Below, one piece after another: positions 9,440 to 19,942 of a DNA stretch of 64,000 nt. The DNA is from Pythium myriotylum. Taxonomy: Eukaryota; Oomycota; Peronosporomycetes; Pythiales; Pythiaceae. The stretch is from contig JALJCQ010000012.1 of assembly GCA_023091665.1 (NCBI GenBank), positions 1,302,001-1,366,000 of the forward strand, given 5' to 3'. Each line of letters starts with the position of its first letter. Positions within the stretch are counted from its first letter, which is position 1. The position numbers were made by a program, and so were the translations under genes. Under the pieces are notes generated by a model. It made no database searches. It was not told the origin of the DNA and saw nothing but the letters and a program-made list of their open reading frames with translations.

Positions 9440-12217
9440 TTACCGGTACCTCTTTTCGTTCTTCTCATCGTCTTCGTAGTATGAGGTGCCGTATGCAAGA
9501 AAAAACTCTTCACGAACGCCGACTTCCTTCCACGTCACGATATACAACTGATTCAAAATGATTGGCGACGAGTCGTCCTGTGGATCAATCAAGCAACCCG
9601 GAACAAGAATGCAGTTGTTGTAGAACGAAGATGCATCCCAGTAAATGTCTGCGGGGTACTCGTACACTCGGTCGTTGGGGAAGCCTCCAGCTGAGCCATC
9701 TGCATCCACAAGGCCTTCAAACGCCTGAAGACGGTGTCCATACTGCATCTGGAACTTTTCGACTTCACGAACAACCCCATTCACGACCACGAATGTTTCC
9801 CCAAGTTCACCACACCGAGCTACCTTGTTCAGGCCATCATGATGTTCCTCCTTGGTGATGCGGCGAACACCAAAAATGCACACAACGGAGAATGCTGGCC
9901 ATGGGTGTGGGGAAAGATTGAAGAGGCCTCGCCCAGCGTTTGGAATACCGGAGATTGCAACTCCTACTGAGCCGTTGTCGTTTGTCTCCTGGTAGGTGAT
10001 GGTGCTAAGATCCACCTTCTTGAAGTTCAGTTTCGGAGGTTTGGGAATTCGCTTCTTAACTGCAGCAAGTTCGGCATCTGTGAGATCTTCGTGAGGAGAC
10101 ATGGATGCATCAGTTTCTGCGGATGGAGAGGAGTTTTCAAGACGTCGGCGCTTTCTGCAAAAACAAACATTTGTGGGTTATCCTCTCTACGCAACGACGC
10201 AGACACAACAGCACGTACTGCGATTCCTTGTCGACCATTGACGCAAGTCGCATTTGTCGCATCATCATAACTTTCATTGCAGTTGAGTATGCCTTCCGTG
10301 GGTTGCGTTTAGCGACAGCCTTCTGTGCTAGTTTCACGACATGTACGGACGGGTTAGCCACCATTCGATCGCGGCAGCGATCGCAGAGCTCTTTTGCGAT
10401 TTTGCACAACTCCGGCACTGACTTGACTTTTCTTAGTCCCTCACGCGCCATTGAGTCGAGCTTAAACGCGCGAACCATGTTGTCGATGAGCTCTTGCTCC
10501 TTGACATCACTCTCATCCGAGATCTGGGCCAGGATGCGATCCAGTTCTGGATTCTGCGAAAAGATGATAGTCTTCATCCTTCGGATCTTTCCGAACACAA
10601 ACGCAGATGCATTGACGCACTTTTCGTTCTCCATCTTTCTCCAAATGTCGTCCATTACGGGTCGTTCCACATCGGAGATGGCGCGCCGAGCAGCAGCATC
10701 AATTCCGTCCCACGTACACAAAAACGCATCCTTGAAAATCTCGAGTTCTTTCTTGGTTCGCTTACGCTTGGCACTCGCAGGAACGCCCTTAAACGTGTGA
10801 ATAAGCAGCATCGGCATGTGCGTCTTCACGTAATGATGAAGGAAATATTCGCCTGTTCTTCGACCACCTTTCTCTTCCTCCTTCCATCGGTTAAACTTGT
10901 GATACTCTTCATTCAGCGACATCGCCTTGTCTAGCTCATCGAGTTCCTGAGATGTAGCTCGCGACAAGTACACTTCCCAAGGACCTGGCATCATCGAGTG
11001 ACGCTTCATGAAATCGATCACTTCAGGCGGAGCAGCTTGCTGCTTCACGGGAGAGCTCGAGGCATCCGACGCAATATTCGCATCCAAGCCCGCATCCACG
11101 AGTGATGGATCCAGGAAACCGACGTCGTAGTCGTCGTCAGCAGGAGGAGGAGTACTGTAGTTGAGGTCCCACTTGGTCCAAAATTCGAAGACTGCCTTGA
11201 CATTGGACTGTTCCATCAATCGCAGACGTCAGAAACTCTCCAGTATTGCGCAGAACCAATACGCGAACACGTACGCTTTGCTTGGCGTCGTCTGGTATTC
11301 TCTCCACAATCGCATATAAGGCCTTCTGCAGCTCGCGTACAAGGGGCGACTCGCGCATCTTCGCATTGCGATCCTCCTGCGGATACCCACCCCGCACACA
11401 CTTGATGACATCGTGCACGAGAAACAAGACGTTCGTCTTGCCCTTGGCACTGTCAAACGCATCGATCGATTGCAGGAGCTTTTCCCGTATCCGCGAGTGG
11501 AGCTGCTCATGCTTGATGATGAACTTGGAGCAAATCTGTCCACCAATCCAATCAGTCTGGCAATCCACCCGGCAACTTCAACAACGCCAACGCACCGGAA
11601 TCGTTGATGGCTTGGTTTCAAGTTGGTCCATCAGCAAGTCGAACTCGAGCAACGGGTCACCGCCGAACGTGTGGGAAATCGCTTTAGCCGTGGACACGAT
11701 GTCCTGCATGACCTTCTCGCGCTCGACCATCTTCTCCTCGAGCTCGTGGTTGACTTCGGATACAATGAAGCCGATCACGACGCCCTCGCGGTCTGTACAC
11801 AGCGATTTGATCGACTCGGGCGGTGCACCTACACGTCGACACACTTGTTAGCCGCCGACTAGGTCCAATCTGCCACACCAAATACGCACCGCTTTTCTTG
11901 AGTCGATGGAGACACTTGAGTCCGCGAAGCGACACGGGCACGATGAGGTACAACGTGAAGTTGTAGGTGGACGCGACGAAGTTGACGCAGAGCGAGCACT
12001 CGTTCTTGAGCATGTAGACCTTGAGCTCTTCGACGTGCTTGGCGACGAACTTGCAGAAGAATCCCTTGGACGGGATGGCCGTGAGTTTCGCGCGCGTCGA
12101 GAGCGCGAGCTTCTTGGGGAACTCTTTGAGCAGCGTACGCTTCTCGGCCGGCAGACGACCCACGAGCGTCATGGGGCGGCCCTGGAACTTGACTTCCAAG
12201 TGCCAGTTGTCGCTCAT
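9440..12217 (-). CDS. CID-domain protein with degenerate SET-like C-terminus (841 aa, 5 exons)
   Basis: Exons: 12217-11890, 11828-11596, 11535-11275, 11207-10219, 10154-9440. The four introns (60-67 bp) are GT..AG and join in phase to one 841-residue protein. Start MSDNWHLEVKFQGRP at 12215-12217. Residues about 180-285 form a CID fold (CSKFIIKHEQLHSRIREKL, NVLFLVHDVIKCV, then FEFWTKWDL), the module that binds the RNA polymerase II C-terminal tail. A helical middle (about 330-600) is unassigned. The C-terminus (about 650-830) looks SET-like: GIPNAGRGLFN near its start and EEFFLAYGTSYYEDD at its end, but the usual NHSC cofactor motif is not visible. A nuclear role in transcription or 3'-end processing is inferred; methyltransferase activity is doubtful. 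Confidence 0.82.
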
Positions 12218-12845
12218 GGCTCGCGACGGAGTGCGGGGATGCGATGCGGGGACTGGAATTTTCGCGCGGGAAATCTCGAGCTGCCGGTCACCAATCGCGG
12301 CGCGAGGGACACGAGGCGACGCGGCGAGAACGCGGCCGTCGACGAGAGTGGGTGCGGAGGCGCGAGCGTCGTCGGAGGAGCAGCGACGGGCGCGCGAATC
12401 GGGCGGTCGGAGAGCCAATATCCGGACGATCGGCCACGACGTCGACGCCAAAGAGGTGCGCGCCAGTGACAGGTTAGACGCCCGCGATAGACTTGGCTCG
12501 ACTGTCAATCGGCGACTCCCAAGTCCAAAGTGAGGGGTTACGCGGCTAACCTTGAGATACTCTCGACAGGGAGAGGCAGCTCGGCTCGAGGGAAGACGAA
12601 CGATTGGGTGAAAACAACATTTATTCCGTTTTTATTGGATAGAAGAAATGTTTCCGAAGGTTACGGGAGAGCGTTTAGGAGCGGGTTACTCATCCACCAC
12701 ACAACTCATTCGAGAAACCAGACGGACGAGGAAAATAGCTGCCAATCTCCCCTACAGATTTTGTTACATTATCTTAACATGCAGAAACTGGATTGTGGAC
12801 CTCCTCACGTTTGAGACATGGCTACACTTCTTTCGAGGCAGTCGG
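12218..12845. other. Intergenic: upstream of the CID gene, downstream of MVP
   Basis: 628 bp. The portion next to 12217 is GC-rich and should carry the CID-gene promoter and 5' UTR. The portion next to 12846 is AT-richer and should be the MVP 3' UTR. No gene is supported. Confidence 0.55.
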
Positions 12846-15419
12846 TCACGCAGGAGCGTTGGCAATCTTGCTGATCATGCCCTCGGCCGTGCCGACGAGG
12901 TTGACGGGCGACTTGCCGTCAGTGATGAGATAGCCGTTGAGGCCCAGAGCCTCGAGCATCTTGACTTGGTTTTCGGGGCCGACGCGAGCGAGTTCCACGA
13001 GCGTCTCTTTGCCAATGCTGCCCACCATTTGCTGGAACTTGTCCGCCTCGATGCCCATGAGCTCGCGCTTCTTCTGGACCTCAATCTCAGCGATCTGCTT
13101 CGAGTATGCTAGTTTCAACTCGTTCTCCTCACGGAGTCGCTTCATGTTAGCCTCGTGGACGATGCGGTCCGCCTGCGCGCGCAACTCGGCTTGGCGAACG
13201 GCGGCGAGGCCTTCGATCTCAGCTGCCTGAGCGGCAGCCTTTGCGCGACCAACAGCCTCGCCCTCGGCTTCGACAGCTGCACACTCTGCACTGAGCTGCA
13301 CGAGGTTTTTTCGTGCCTGTTCAGCTGCGGCCTTGTTCTCGAGTTGCTGAGTAAGTAATTGGCCCTTGGCCTCCTCTTCCTCTTTCATGGCAAGCGATTT
13401 GGCTCTTGCCTCCTGAGACTTGGTAGTGATTTCAATAGCAAGCTGGACAGACTTTTGCAAACTCTCCCGGGTCAGTACATCGACGGGTTCAGCAGACTGG
13501 ACGTCGACGTTTGTGATGCACAGATTGTTGGCCTCAAACATCAGTGTGTCACGCAACTTGCCGTTCGCGTCTACTCCGAAGATCGATGTGCGGATGATCT
13601 TTGCGCTGTGCTTGTGGAAATGATCGAAGGATTCAACAGCGACAGCTCCACGAATTCGTGAGGCGAGCGTCTTGCAGGCGTCGCCCACGAAATCCTTGAC
13701 GTTAAACACCTTTGCGGCTTCGGCATGGTCCTGGGCGTTCACCTTGAAGTGCCAGTTGTACGCAATCGTGAGGCGCAGGCGAGCGTGGTCCGAAGTCTCG
13801 ACAATGATCTGGTCGCGCATGAAGTCAGGGCCAAGCTGGAGGCATAGTGTCTTGATGATGTTGGGCTGCTTCGGGACGCCACCCGCTAGCCGCAGGATTG
13901 TAAACTGCTCTTCTGGATCCAACATTGCAAGCGTTGGGCCGAACAAGATGCGGGATGACTTGGTTTTGTAGTCATACACTTGAACTGCAGCGTTGTGTGG
14001 TACTTCAAATGACACCAGTTTGGTTGGATCACGTTTGAGGCCTCTTGACGATGGGGGGCCCATGCTGGAAGCCCAGGTCGAGCGATTGGTTGGATCTTCG
14101 ATGTAAGCAGACCCGGCACGCTGGGAGTCTAGTAACTCTTCGACTTCCGGAGGCAAATACTTCGCCCAGAGCTCTTCAGTTGGCTGAAGCATGTACGTTT
14201 CGCCTTTAACCGCACGAACATGGCCTGTCTTCTTCTCCCGAACGTAGACACCTTCGTTCGAGTCAAGTGGAATAGCCTTGCGAACCTCGAGCACTTGGAC
14301 CTGAATTGGTGGGATGTACTCGCGTGGTCCATGAACCATCCATCGCTCTCCCGCATCACGCTTGTCGTCTTTTGAATCTTCTTTTTCGGTGAACGACTCA
14401 TTGGCCTGAAGCAGAACGGCCTCATCTTCACCAAGAATCAGCACGTCTTCGATTTTGTTGTTTTCAAGCGTCTCTCCAGGTTGAAGAAAGAACGATGCCT
14501 CACCCTTGCGCATCTCGCGCGTGCCTCGCTTCTGGGCGCCGTCGACCACGGGGTCGACGACAACACAATACTGGCGGTTTGTTAGTGTTATGATGTCGAC
14601 TGTGCCGACGATTTCCTCGTGCACATCCTGGACGTGGGTCTCTGCGATTTCAGTTGTCACCAACCACTCTTCTCCTGCCTTTCGCTGGATGCCATAAACA
14701 TCTTTGAACGTGCGCGAAGCACGGAGATGCAGAGCTGTACGATCTGTGAGAATCCGCGCGTGAACGATATCCACGAGCAACTCATCGATCTGGGGCAAGT
14801 ATGCTCCAGGCGTACGCACGAGCCACTCTTCGCCAGCCGCGCGCTCGATGCCCAGTGAGTCCTTGCACTTTTTCTCGGCGCGAAACTTGAGTGCCTGGTT
14901 CTTCTGGATGATAGTCGCGCTCACTTGCTTCACGACCTCTTCTTCCACACGTGGGTAGTACGTTCCAGGACCGACAAAGAGCCATTCGTCACCGGCGTCG
15001 TGGTCGTCGAACTTGCGCGTGGCGCGAATACGCAGCGCATGGTCTACGGGCACGACCTTGAGAGTCTTGATTGGACCGACTTGCTCTTCGCCCGGATACA
15101 ATGGGAACGGGTCCGGGTACTGGTCGAAGATTCGGAACTCGATCTCGCCGTGGCGCAGCTTGGCCTGGTTGTACTGATCGCGAACGATCTCTTTGGTCTC
15201 CGCCGAGCGGACCACTGGGTTGAGGATCTCGACGTAGTGCTGCGCTGGGAGCACGATCATGTTCTGAGGGAACTTGGTCAGCACTTGCTCGTGCTCCTGT
15301 CGCGTGTAGGTCAACGGCCCCGCGAGCACGCGCGAGACATTCGAGTTGGTGTCGAGCACGTGGACGTACTTGTAGGGTGGCAGGCGGATGACACGTGGGC
15401 CAGAGTCCGAGTCGTTCAT
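12846..15419 (-). CDS. MVP: Major vault protein (857 aa)
   Basis: Single exon. I place the start at the ATG 15417-15419 (MNDSDSGPRVIRLPPYKYVH), which matches how MVPs begin; the upstream in-frame residues look like 5' leader. The protein has consecutive MVP repeats (each with a pattern like AGEEWLVRTPGAYLPQIDE or GDEWLFVGPGTYYPRVEE), then a shoulder domain (LCLQLGPDFMRDQIIVETSD), then a long Ala/Glu/Lys cap helix (KGQLLTQQLENKAAAEQARK) and a short cap ring. Length is close to the roughly 890 residues of animal MVP. MVP alone assembles the shell of the vault, a large cytoplasmic ribonucleoprotein barrel of uncertain function. The call is secure. Confidence 0.97.
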   Translation of the reverse strand: MNDSDSGPRVIRLPPYKYVHVLDTNSNVSRVLAGPLTYTRQEHEQVLTKFPQNMIVLPAQHYVEILNPVVRSAETKEIVRDQYNQAKLRHGEIEFRIFDQYPDPFPLYPGEEQVGPIKTLKVVPVDHALRIRATRKFDDHDAGDEWLFVGPGTYYPRVEEEVVKQVSATIIQKNQALKFRAEKKCKDSLGIERAAGEEWLVRTPGAYLPQIDELLVDIVHARILTDRTALHLRASRTFKDVYGIQRKAGEEWLVTTEIAETHVQDVHEEIVGTVDIITLTNRQYCVVVDPVVDGAQKRGTREMRKGEASFFLQPGETLENNKIEDVLILGEDEAVLLQANESFTEKEDSKDDKRDAGERWMVHGPREYIPPIQVQVLEVRKAIPLDSNEGVYVREKKTGHVRAVKGETYMLQPTEELWAKYLPPEVEELLDSQRAGSAYIEDPTNRSTWASSMGPPSSRGLKRDPTKLVSFEVPHNAAVQVYDYKTKSSRILFGPTLAMLDPEEQFTILRLAGGVPKQPNIIKTLCLQLGPDFMRDQIIVETSDHARLRLTIAYNWHFKVNAQDHAEAAKVFNVKDFVGDACKTLASRIRGAVAVESFDHFHKHSAKIIRTSIFGVDANGKLRDTLMFEANNLCITNVDVQSAEPVDVLTRESLQKSVQLAIEITTKSQEARAKSLAMKEEEEAKGQLLTQQLENKAAAEQARKNLVQLSAECAAVEAEGEAVGRAKAAAQAAEIEGLAAVRQAELRAQADRIVHEANMKRLREENELKLAYSKQIAEIEVQKKRELMGIEADKFQQMVGSIGKETLVELARVGPENQVKMLEALGLNGYLITDGKSPVNLVGTAEGMISKIANAPA

Positions 15420-16242
15420 GGCCGGAGACGAGAGGAGGAAGATGCCGTGCGAGCAGGGGCGGGAGAAATGAGGAGTGCGTTCGATCTTCTGCGGTTCCAC
15501 GGATCCGTTCAGCGCATGTGAAGAAAGTGTACCCAAACCTTCCTCATTAGTGTGGCACAAAATCAACCCAACCCATTGACTTGATTATTGAATACTCGAG
15601 GAAGGAACCGTCCTTATTTGATGTGCATTGCGCATGTCACATGGGACATGCTCTTAGCACGCTGGTCTGTTCTGTCGCAACCTTGGAGCTCTGAAAAGTG
15701 TATCCATGTTGAAGTCGCAGGTCGTGTTGGTCTCTGTATGCGCGCAGAATGGTCTCTGTATGCGCGCAGAATGGGTGCCACCTCCATGCCACTTGACGGG
15801 CAAAGCGACAACAAGAGAGTCGCGCAGCTGAGAATACTACTCGCGTCGCATCCCTGGGACACGGAGGCAGTTGGTGGAAGGTTGGCTTGGGTCGTTGTGA
15901 GGACTGAGGATTCATCCAGCGATGGAGCATTCTGACCGCACGAGACGAGGTTCGAATTGAGTGCAGCTCAATCCCGCAGCCGCAGGTAAAAAGACAACGT
16001 GCAAGCCAAGAAATCTATGTCACGGAGAAGCACTGGGCATTCTTGCACAGCGAAAAAGATGTTCTCTTTCCCAAGTTCCTTACTCGCTTTGTACTTCCTT
16101 TCGACGCACGCTAGACTTTCCGCTGCCTTCCGTCGCCGCCATCGGCTTGCCGAAACAGCTAACAGAGACAACTCTAACAGGGGAGACTTGCGTGACGCCG
16201 GCATCAGCGTCTTCATCTAAGAGTCAAGCCGGTGGCCAACGC
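15420..16242. other. MVP upstream region with tandem repeat
   Basis: 823 bp between the MVP start and the eL37 stop, both on the minus strand. It holds the MVP promoter and a perfect 22-bp tandem duplication at 15728-15771. The open frames here are short and show no domain. Confidence 0.6.
15728..15771. repeat. Perfect 22-bp tandem duplication
   Basis: The 22-bp unit beginning TGGTCTCTG and ending GCGCGCAGAA occurs twice head-to-tail with no mismatch (15728-15749 and 15750-15771). It lies about 310 bp upstream of the MVP start. Its role is unknown; it could be a recent slippage event. Confidence 0.95.
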
Positions 16243-17014
16243 TTAGTTGGTGGCGGCCTTCTTCGAGATGGCGGACGTGCCCTCGCGGAAGCCGTTCTTG
16301 AAACGGCGGTTCACGGTCTTGAGGTACTGCATGCGGCCCGTGCCCGTGGTGCGGCGACGCAGAGCCTTCTGGCTCCAGTTGTACTTGCGCATCTTGGCCG
16401 CAGGGTAACCACACGACGAGCACTGCGACTTCTGGATGTGGTACGAGCTCTTGCCGCAGCGACGGCAGAGCGTGTGCGTCTTGTTGTGACGCTTACCGAA
16501 AGCCTGGGTACCCTTGGTCTATTGTCCACAAACGAAACACGCGTTAGCCCCGGTTCGAGCGCCCCTGTGGACCTGCAGCCATCCCCGCGGACGCCTATTG
16601 CCTCCTTGCTATGGCCCACTCTCTCCTAATCCCCGTTTCCTCAGCCGTACTCGCTGATACTCGCCACAGGCCACCACGTCGACGATCAGCTCGGGCTCTG
16701 GAGACAGTGTCGATCACATGCTGGAATCTCGTGGCGGCTACGGGCTCTTCGCGCGCACGTTGCCGCATGTACTCGCATCGTCTCGCGCATCATTCTATGC
16801 AAATTTCGCGGCCGCTGGGGCTCGAGGCTCGAAGCCGATCGCGTCGCTCGAGGCGTCGCCGGCGGCGAGGTCTCGCGAGGCTCGTGCTGTGGCTGTAGCG
16901 GCGAGAAAAACGCGGTTCGCAAGCTCTCGAGCCAGAGAAGAGGCCGTCGGGGAGAGGAGCTGCTCAGGAGGCACGTGCGCGGCGCGGGGAGGCGCGGCGA
17001 AGCGAGCTTACCAT
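16243..17014 (-). CDS. RPL37: 60S ribosomal protein eL37 (92 aa, 2 exons)
   Basis: Exon 1 is only the ATG (17014-17012). A 493-bp intron (17011-16519, GTAAGC..ATAG) follows, then exon 2 (16518-16243) encodes [15 protein letters not shown] onward. The four zinc-binding cysteines are present as two CxxC pairs (CRRC and CSSC), followed by [15 protein letters not shown] and the conserved basic tail ending KKAATN. Animal eL37 is 97 residues. It sits in the large ribosomal subunit near the exit tunnel. The intron after the first codon is far longer than the other introns in this window. It is easily missed because no ATG-to-stop frame covers exon 2 correctly. Confidence 0.97.
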
Positions 17015-17380
17015 CTTGGAACTTGCTTCGACTTAAACGCTGAGTGAAAGGAAGAGCAAATAGGGGCGGCTGGCGGAGCCAACACCAACGCGCTTTAGAC
17101 CAGTGAGGCGGCGCCGTCGAGTATACAAATCCCAAGTCACTTGGGGCTCTATACAAATTCCAAGTCAACGCGCGACCGCCCCACTACGAACCAATCAATA
17201 CCGGCGCGGCCCTACCCCTCGCGCCAACACCACTCACACCAAACTTCGCACAGATCCGAATAAGGGACCTTTACTTTCAATAGAAGGCTATATGTCACTA
17301 TTAGTGACATATATCAATTCATTGAATTGGAGGACGACCCCTCTGTTCGTAGCCGCCAACTGTAGCCATGTCAACTCAGC
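17015..17380. promoter_or_regulatory. Upstream region of RPL37 with direct repeats and palindromes
   Basis: 366 bp between the eL37 start and the stop of the next minus-strand gene. It holds two copies of TATACAAATYCCAAGTCA (17122-17139 and 17150-17167), 28 bp apart, a perfect 12-bp-arm palindrome at 17289-17313, and a 7-bp-arm palindrome at 17315-17329. The direct repeats lie 108-153 bp upstream of the eL37 ATG, where a ribosomal-protein promoter element would be expected. Function is inferred from position only. Confidence 0.6.
17289..17313. repeat. Perfect palindrome, 12-bp arms around one base
   Basis: TATATGTCACTA, then T, then its exact reverse complement. A second, shorter palindrome (CAATTCA-T-TGAATTG) follows at 17315-17329. 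They lie between the eL37 promoter and the 3' end of the membrane-protein gene, so they could act as a regulatory site or as a 3' end signal. Confidence 0.93.
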
Positions 17381-19738
17381 TCACCGGAGCGCACAGAGGG
17401 TGATGTCGTAGACTGGCACGGATCGTAGCTCCTCGTCGTCGAGGCGACAGAGCCGAGCGCTTCGACTCACGTAGCACCCGTCGGGCTGCTGGATGACGTC
17501 GAAGACGCAGATGCGGTGGTTCCACAGCTTCTCCACGACACGCAGCGGTGCCAGCGACGTCAGGATGTACCAGTCGTCGAACGTGATGAGAAACTTGCCC
17601 CCCAAGACCAAGTACCCGAGACGGTCGAGCTCGTACCCACTGAGCGAGTGGCGTTGTGGAATAGTAGCATGAGTCGCCTTTGTAGGGCCGGCTTCGTTGG
17701 GGTCGTTGAGGTCCTGTTTTGGAGAGCTTTCGGTCTTGCTTGCGTATCGAAACGGAACAACAAGAGATGACTCGGCGCTCACTACCTCTTGGGAAGGCAG
17801 AGCTGACACTCGGGCGTGAAACATTGCTTTCGCAGGACTGGGCGGTAAAACGTCAGCCGCATGGAGGGCATTTGATACTGATGCAGTCTGCGGGCCATAA
17901 GCTTCGTTTGTGTCCACGACGTACACTTGCGATAAGCCGAGGCCACCGATGTTAGAAGCTCGTAGAGCCAGGGATTTCTCCACATGACAAGGAGCGAATG
18001 TTCTGTACTTCTTTCCGGACCTTGTCATGTTTTCTGAAAACAACAACGGGACCAGGTTAATCGCCAACAGGATCAGCTTCGCGTATACCATTCCTGGAAT
18101 ATTGCCGTTTAGACGAACGGCGACGCTGGGGTCGAACATATTGATCAAGTTCAAGCTAGCAAACTCATCCGAAGAGACGACCGTTGGAATGCGACTGTCA
18201 AATGGTACCCAGCCTGACTTTACCAACGCCAACCGAAAGCGATGCAACAATGCAAAGGTGAAGACCGACGGGCCAAACAGGGCATCGCTCATACGACGAT
18301 GGGTTACCTTCGCAATCCCGTTCAGGACGCTGAAGTATAGCAGCATCAGCTCGACAATAGCAGGATACACTGCGAACCACGCTTCGCCAAGTGCTCGTTG
18401 ATTGCCTTCAAACTCACATCCCACTGTCCAGAATGCTGCCATCGTCATCTTTAGACGAGGCAGTAGCATAATTGGCAGGACATTAAACGTCCGAGAGCTT
18501 GACAAACACCCGATTCCTGTCGTATGCCAAGGCGCGACTCCACGCCGGTAGCTGCTTGCCATTGTAGCCATTGACACAAACCAACGGAATAGCAGAACGA
18601 AGATAGAGACATTTGAGATGAATGTCTCCAGAGAGTAGCGGTTCTCAACTGTTCGTTTCATGACGCCATCGAATACGAAGAGCCCGTAATGTTCTCCCGT
18701 GGAGACGTAGACTGCACTGAATTTTAGAACTTCGTCTTGGCTTTTGCATTGATCACCCCATGTCTGAACGATAGGAAAATCACGGCACTGGCGAGATGCT
18801 TTGGTAGACGAACAGTCGATCTCTTTCTTGGAGAGGGTGTCGAATTGACGGGACTTGATGCCGTAGACATTGTCGGGCACTGTAGTCATCATATCTGTGA
18901 TCCACCGTTGACCGGTGAGATCTTCATACCATCCGTTGCGCCATGTGCCTCCTGGTCGACCCAGCCACTCGATTGTCTTCTCCTCTCGTGTGGAACGAGT
19001 AGCAGCGCGCATTACACCTGACGGCTCGTCAAGAACCATGTACATTCCGTCTAGACGAAACACGCATGCTTGACCATCCCAACCTGGAATTACGTAGTGC
19101 GCGTAGAACCCGTTATCCCAGAAGGGCATGATCAAGATTGGCAATGCACGTGGGATCTCTCGTGTGATCTTGCTTCCGATATCATCAACAATACGAAGCA
19201 CATCGCGGGTGACGTTAAACCCGAGTCTGTCGCAACTATCTTGGATCACGTCAAGCGTGTAGTCGATTCGCTCGCACACGCGAATGAAGTGATCGTAGAC
19301 AGCAGAGTCAAGCTGCATGCCTTCACGCTTACATACTCTAAAACCATTGATTGACTCACCACTCTTGTCGACAACTGGAGCCAGCCTCTCGTCACTCAAA
19401 ACTTGACTAAGCTGCATAGGAGCGTAGGAACGCCCCTGCGCCATGCACACGATATTTCGATCTGTATAGGGCTCATCGTTGGTTCCATCGATGTGACTCA
19501 ACGGGTTGACAGGACTTCGGCCGTAAAAAGTCGACTCTTTAAAGACGATGCTATTCCAGAACACGCCGAGGAACTGGGAAGACACTAGGAACGCAATAAA
19601 GCTCCATATGGTCCAGTTGAAACCTGCCACAAGACCTCCGCGCAACGAGATTTTTGTACCGCTGTTTTTCGCTATTTGCACGTCACGCTTCATGGCTGTT
19701 ACTATGAAGAATGCGAACTGAAGCTGTCTTGCGACCAT
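17381..19738 (-). CDS. Multi-pass membrane protein, function unknown (785 aa)
   Basis: Single exon. The start is the ATG at 19738 (MVARQLQFAFFIV) or the downstream ATG at about 19693 (MKRDVQIAKNSG). One hydrophobic segment lies at about residues 34-57 (NWTIWSFIAFLVSSQFLGVF), then a roughly 310-residue cysteine-containing loop that is probably extracellular, then four or five more segments in the middle (e.g. VSIFVLLFRWFVSMATMA, WFAVYPAIVELMLLYFS, LILLAINLVPLLF), then a soluble C-terminal domain of about 200 residues. Oomycete genomes carry families of such large membrane proteins with no assigned role (recollection, not checked). No channel or transporter motif is visible. The 3' end lies 366 bp from the eL37 start. 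Confidence 0.82.
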   Translation of the reverse strand: MVARQLQFAFFIVTAMKRDVQIAKNSGTKISLRGGLVAGFNWTIWSFIAFLVSSQFLGVFWNSIVFKESTFYGRSPVNPLSHIDGTNDEPYTDRNIVCMAQGRSYAPMQLSQVLSDERLAPVVDKSGESINGFRVCKREGMQLDSAVYDHFIRVCERIDYTLDVIQDSCDRLGFNVTRDVLRIVDDIGSKITREIPRALPILIMPFWDNGFYAHYVIPGWDGQACVFRLDGMYMVLDEPSGVMRAATRSTREEKTIEWLGRPGGTWRNGWYEDLTGQRWITDMMTTVPDNVYGIKSRQFDTLSKKEIDCSSTKASRQCRDFPIVQTWGDQCKSQDEVLKFSAVYVSTGEHYGLFVFDGVMKRTVENRYSLETFISNVSIFVLLFRWFVSMATMASSYRRGVAPWHTTGIGCLSSSRTFNVLPIMLLPRLKMTMAAFWTVGCEFEGNQRALGEAWFAVYPAIVELMLLYFSVLNGIAKVTHRRMSDALFGPSVFTFALLHRFRLALVKSGWVPFDSRIPTVVSSDEFASLNLINMFDPSVAVRLNGNIPGMVYAKLILLAINLVPLLFSENMTRSGKKYRTFAPCHVEKSLALRASNIGGLGLSQVYVVDTNEAYGPQTASVSNALHAADVLPPSPAKAMFHARVSALPSQEVVSAESSLVVPFRYASKTESSPKQDLNDPNEAGPTKATHATIPQRHSLSGYELDRLGYLVLGGKFLITFDDWYILTSLAPLRVVEKLWNHRICVFDVIQQPDGCYVSRSARLCRLDDEELRSVPVYDITLCALR

Positions 19739-19942
19739 CTCTTCAGCTCTTCAACACGAGAGCATCCAAGTTTAGCCTCTGGCGTCCGTTTCGTCATCGC
19801 GCTGGCGCACAGTGTACTATAGCACCGTGGCATAACGGACACCAAAAGCTAGTCATGCGTACAGTGCTACTTTTAGCCATGACGAAACGGACGCATCCTA
19901 CCGGTGAGAAAATGCAGATGATCTCGAAGCCGCCTCTAAACC

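Noticed and set aside
16611..17168. Open frames on both strands inside the eL37 intron
   Set aside because: They overlap a well-supported intron and lack domains.
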